Origin: Neonectria sp. B-13
Lineage: Eukaryota; Ascomycota; Sordariomycetes; Hypocreales; Nectriaceae
Direction: 5' to 3'
Assembly: GCA_002682825.1 (NCBI GenBank)
Contig: NOKP01000001.1
Span: 2,917,296 to 2,981,295 of the forward strand
Length of the DNA stretch: 64,000 nt
Positions 62,895-64,000 of the stretch are shown here, one piece after another (position 1 is the first letter of the stretch; every line of letters starts with the position of its first letter). Position numbers and translations under genes: made by a program. Below the pieces are notes generated by a model, which searched no databases, had not been told where the DNA came from, and saw only the letters and a program-made list of their open reading frames with translations.

Positions 62895-63869
62895 ATGGAT
62901 AGAATGCACCATGACAGTTTTACCACCAACGACGGCTGTAAGATCGCCTTCCAGTCGTCACTGTCCCTCAACGCCCTTGCTGGAGACTCTTCCCATATGA
63001 CATGCGTATTGCTCATGCATGGCTTCAGTGGCTCTAGCGACTACTTCGTCCGCAACTACGGTACTCTGAGAGAATCTCTTTGGGTTATTGCACCCGATAT
63101 GCGTGGTCATGGAAAATCAGACCGCACTCGTGGAGGATATCATGTTGCCCGCTTGGCATCCGATCTCGCAGCTCTGCTGCAGCATATCAGGAAGAAGGCA
63201 CACAACATAAAAATCGTGCCAGTCGGCTGCTCCATTGGAGCTGCGGTTCTTTGGACTTACATCGAGCTATTCGGGAGTAGCGACTTTGCCGGAGTGGTTT
63301 TCGTTGACCAAGCGCCCCTGCAAGATAGGTCGTCATTTGACAACTGGGACCAGTCTCTAGCACACACAGGATGCTACAACGAGGCCACAATGCTAGCAGC
63401 GCAACGCAGCTGGATTGAAGACTCGCACGCAGCCCATTTAGATCTCGTCAAGGGCTGTCTGGGGTATAGACATGCACCTCAAGCGTTTGATAGAGTCAGT
63501 GCGGAACAGCAGGTGAAGGACGAGATCTTCTTCACGGAGATTAGTGCTTCATGCGATCAGACCTGGTTAGCGCGTCTACTGGCGGATCACACGCGATACG
63601 ATCATCGCGAGGCCATTGAGACGATCACGGTGCCGACGCTGGTCATGGCCGGGCGGCGGTCGAGCTGTTTCCCTCTGGAGGGCATGCTGGAGACAGTCCG
63701 ACGCGTGGAGAAGACAACCCCTGGACTGGCAAAATCTTCCATTTTTGAGTCTGGACACTGGCTATTCTATGAGGAGCCCGAACGATTCAATCGGGAAATC
63801 ATTGAGTTTGCGAAGGCGTGTAGGGGCTCAGACGGACCAGGTCGATACCCGTGGGGGGAGTTGGGATGA
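62895..63869 (+). CDS. Alpha/beta hydrolase fold protein
   Basis: A single exon encodes 324 residues. The fold signature is clear: strand plus oxyanion motif VLLMHGFSGSSDYF (about 38-52), the DMRGHGKSD block, the nucleophile elbow G-C-S-I-G (Ser about 113) and a catalytic histidine in SGHWLFYEEPERF near 295. The probable acid follows the TVPTLVMAGRRSS strand, but the usual Asp is replaced by Arg/Ser there, so the third triad member is unclear. No signal peptide, so probably cytosolic. Family members include haloperoxidase-like, epoxide-hydrolase-like and esterase enzymes; the substrate cannot be told. The start at 62895 is followed by a second Met at codon 4. It differs from its neighbours in lacking introns. 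Confidence 0.85.
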   Translation: MDRMHHDSFTTNDGCKIAFQSSLSLNALAGDSSHMTCVLLMHGFSGSSDYFVRNYGTLRESLWVIAPDMRGHGKSDRTRGGYHVARLASDLAALLQHIRKKAHNIKIVPVGCSIGAAVLWTYIELFGSSDFAGVVFVDQAPLQDRSSFDNWDQSLAHTGCYNEATMLAAQRSWIEDSHAAHLDLVKGCLGYRHAPQAFDRVSAEQQVKDEIFFTEISASCDQTWLARLLADHTRYDHREAIETITVPTLVMAGRRSSCFPLEGMLETVRRVEKTTPGLAKSSIFESGHWLFYEEPERFNREIIEFAKACRGSDGPGRYPWGELG

Positions 63870-64000
63870 TCTCCGGTTGGCGAAGGCAAGCCGGTTGAAT
63901 ATCCATCTCAAACTCGGGATCTTGAAAATAGCATTTCGCTTTTCAATACAATACTTGATTCATTTAGTTTATTTATAGTTCTGAAGCTCTGATCTCCGGC
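63870..64000. other. 3' flank of the hydrolase gene
   Basis: 131 bp to the window end, turning AT-rich (TTCATTTAGTTTATTTATAG), consistent with a 3' untranslated region. Confidence 0.5.

Overview
The window is nuclear DNA of a filamentous ascomycete (Pezizomycotina, most likely a Sordariomycete). The evidence is eukaryotic genes split by short GT-AG introns (about 42-106 nt, with CTAAC/CTCAC-type branch sites), pyrimidine-rich leaders, a group III hybrid histidine kinase of the OS-1/NIK1 type, and large gene-free spacers carrying the TAGGTAC/TACGGAGTA-like motifs common in that class. I do not assign a genus. There is no bacterial, plasmid, viral or CRISPR content.

Thirteen protein genes can be supported, each reconstructed exon by exon. 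Left part: BAR-PH-ArfGAP protein (-, 1211-4862), Munc13/C2 exocytosis protein (+, 9179-13394), group III histidine kinase (+, 20099-24303) and a 93-residue coiled-coil protein with a 20-nt exon and very long introns (-, 25564-27280). Middle: SAM-HMG box protein (+, 34180-35922), condensin kleisin (-, 37566-40224), Na/Ca-exchanger-type transporter (+, 41313-44386), phosphomannomutase (+, 45698-46670) and WW-PhoD phosphatase-like protein (-, 47099-50833). Right: MSH3 (+, 53149-56569), a conserved fungal zinc-finger protein (-, 57436-59447), geranylgeranyltransferase II beta subunit (-, 61224-62253) and an alpha/beta hydrolase (+, 62895-63869).

The genes are scattered housekeeping and signalling functions (membrane traffic: ArfGAP, Munc13-like, Rab prenylation; chromosome maintenance: condensin, MSH3; osmosensing; glycosylation). 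This is not a biosynthetic cluster and there is no obvious operon-like system. Density is uneven: 37.5-50.8 kb is compact, whereas 4.9-9.2, 13.4-20.1 and 27.3-34.2 kb hold no gene I can support. Those spacers hold microsatellites, short palindromes and one MITE-like element with degenerate terminal inverted repeats (32342-32619).

The most interesting non-standard signals are: three tandem TGACTCA (Gcn4/CPC1-type) sites ahead of the microexon gene; an upstream ORF made of a Glu/Pro repeat that overlaps the start codon of the exchanger gene; a 15-codon upstream ORF before the Munc13-like gene; the MITE-like element; four exact copies of TACGGAGTA confined to one spacer; and a tRNA-like, highly self-complementary segment at 44738-44838. 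I found no clearly new multi-gene system.
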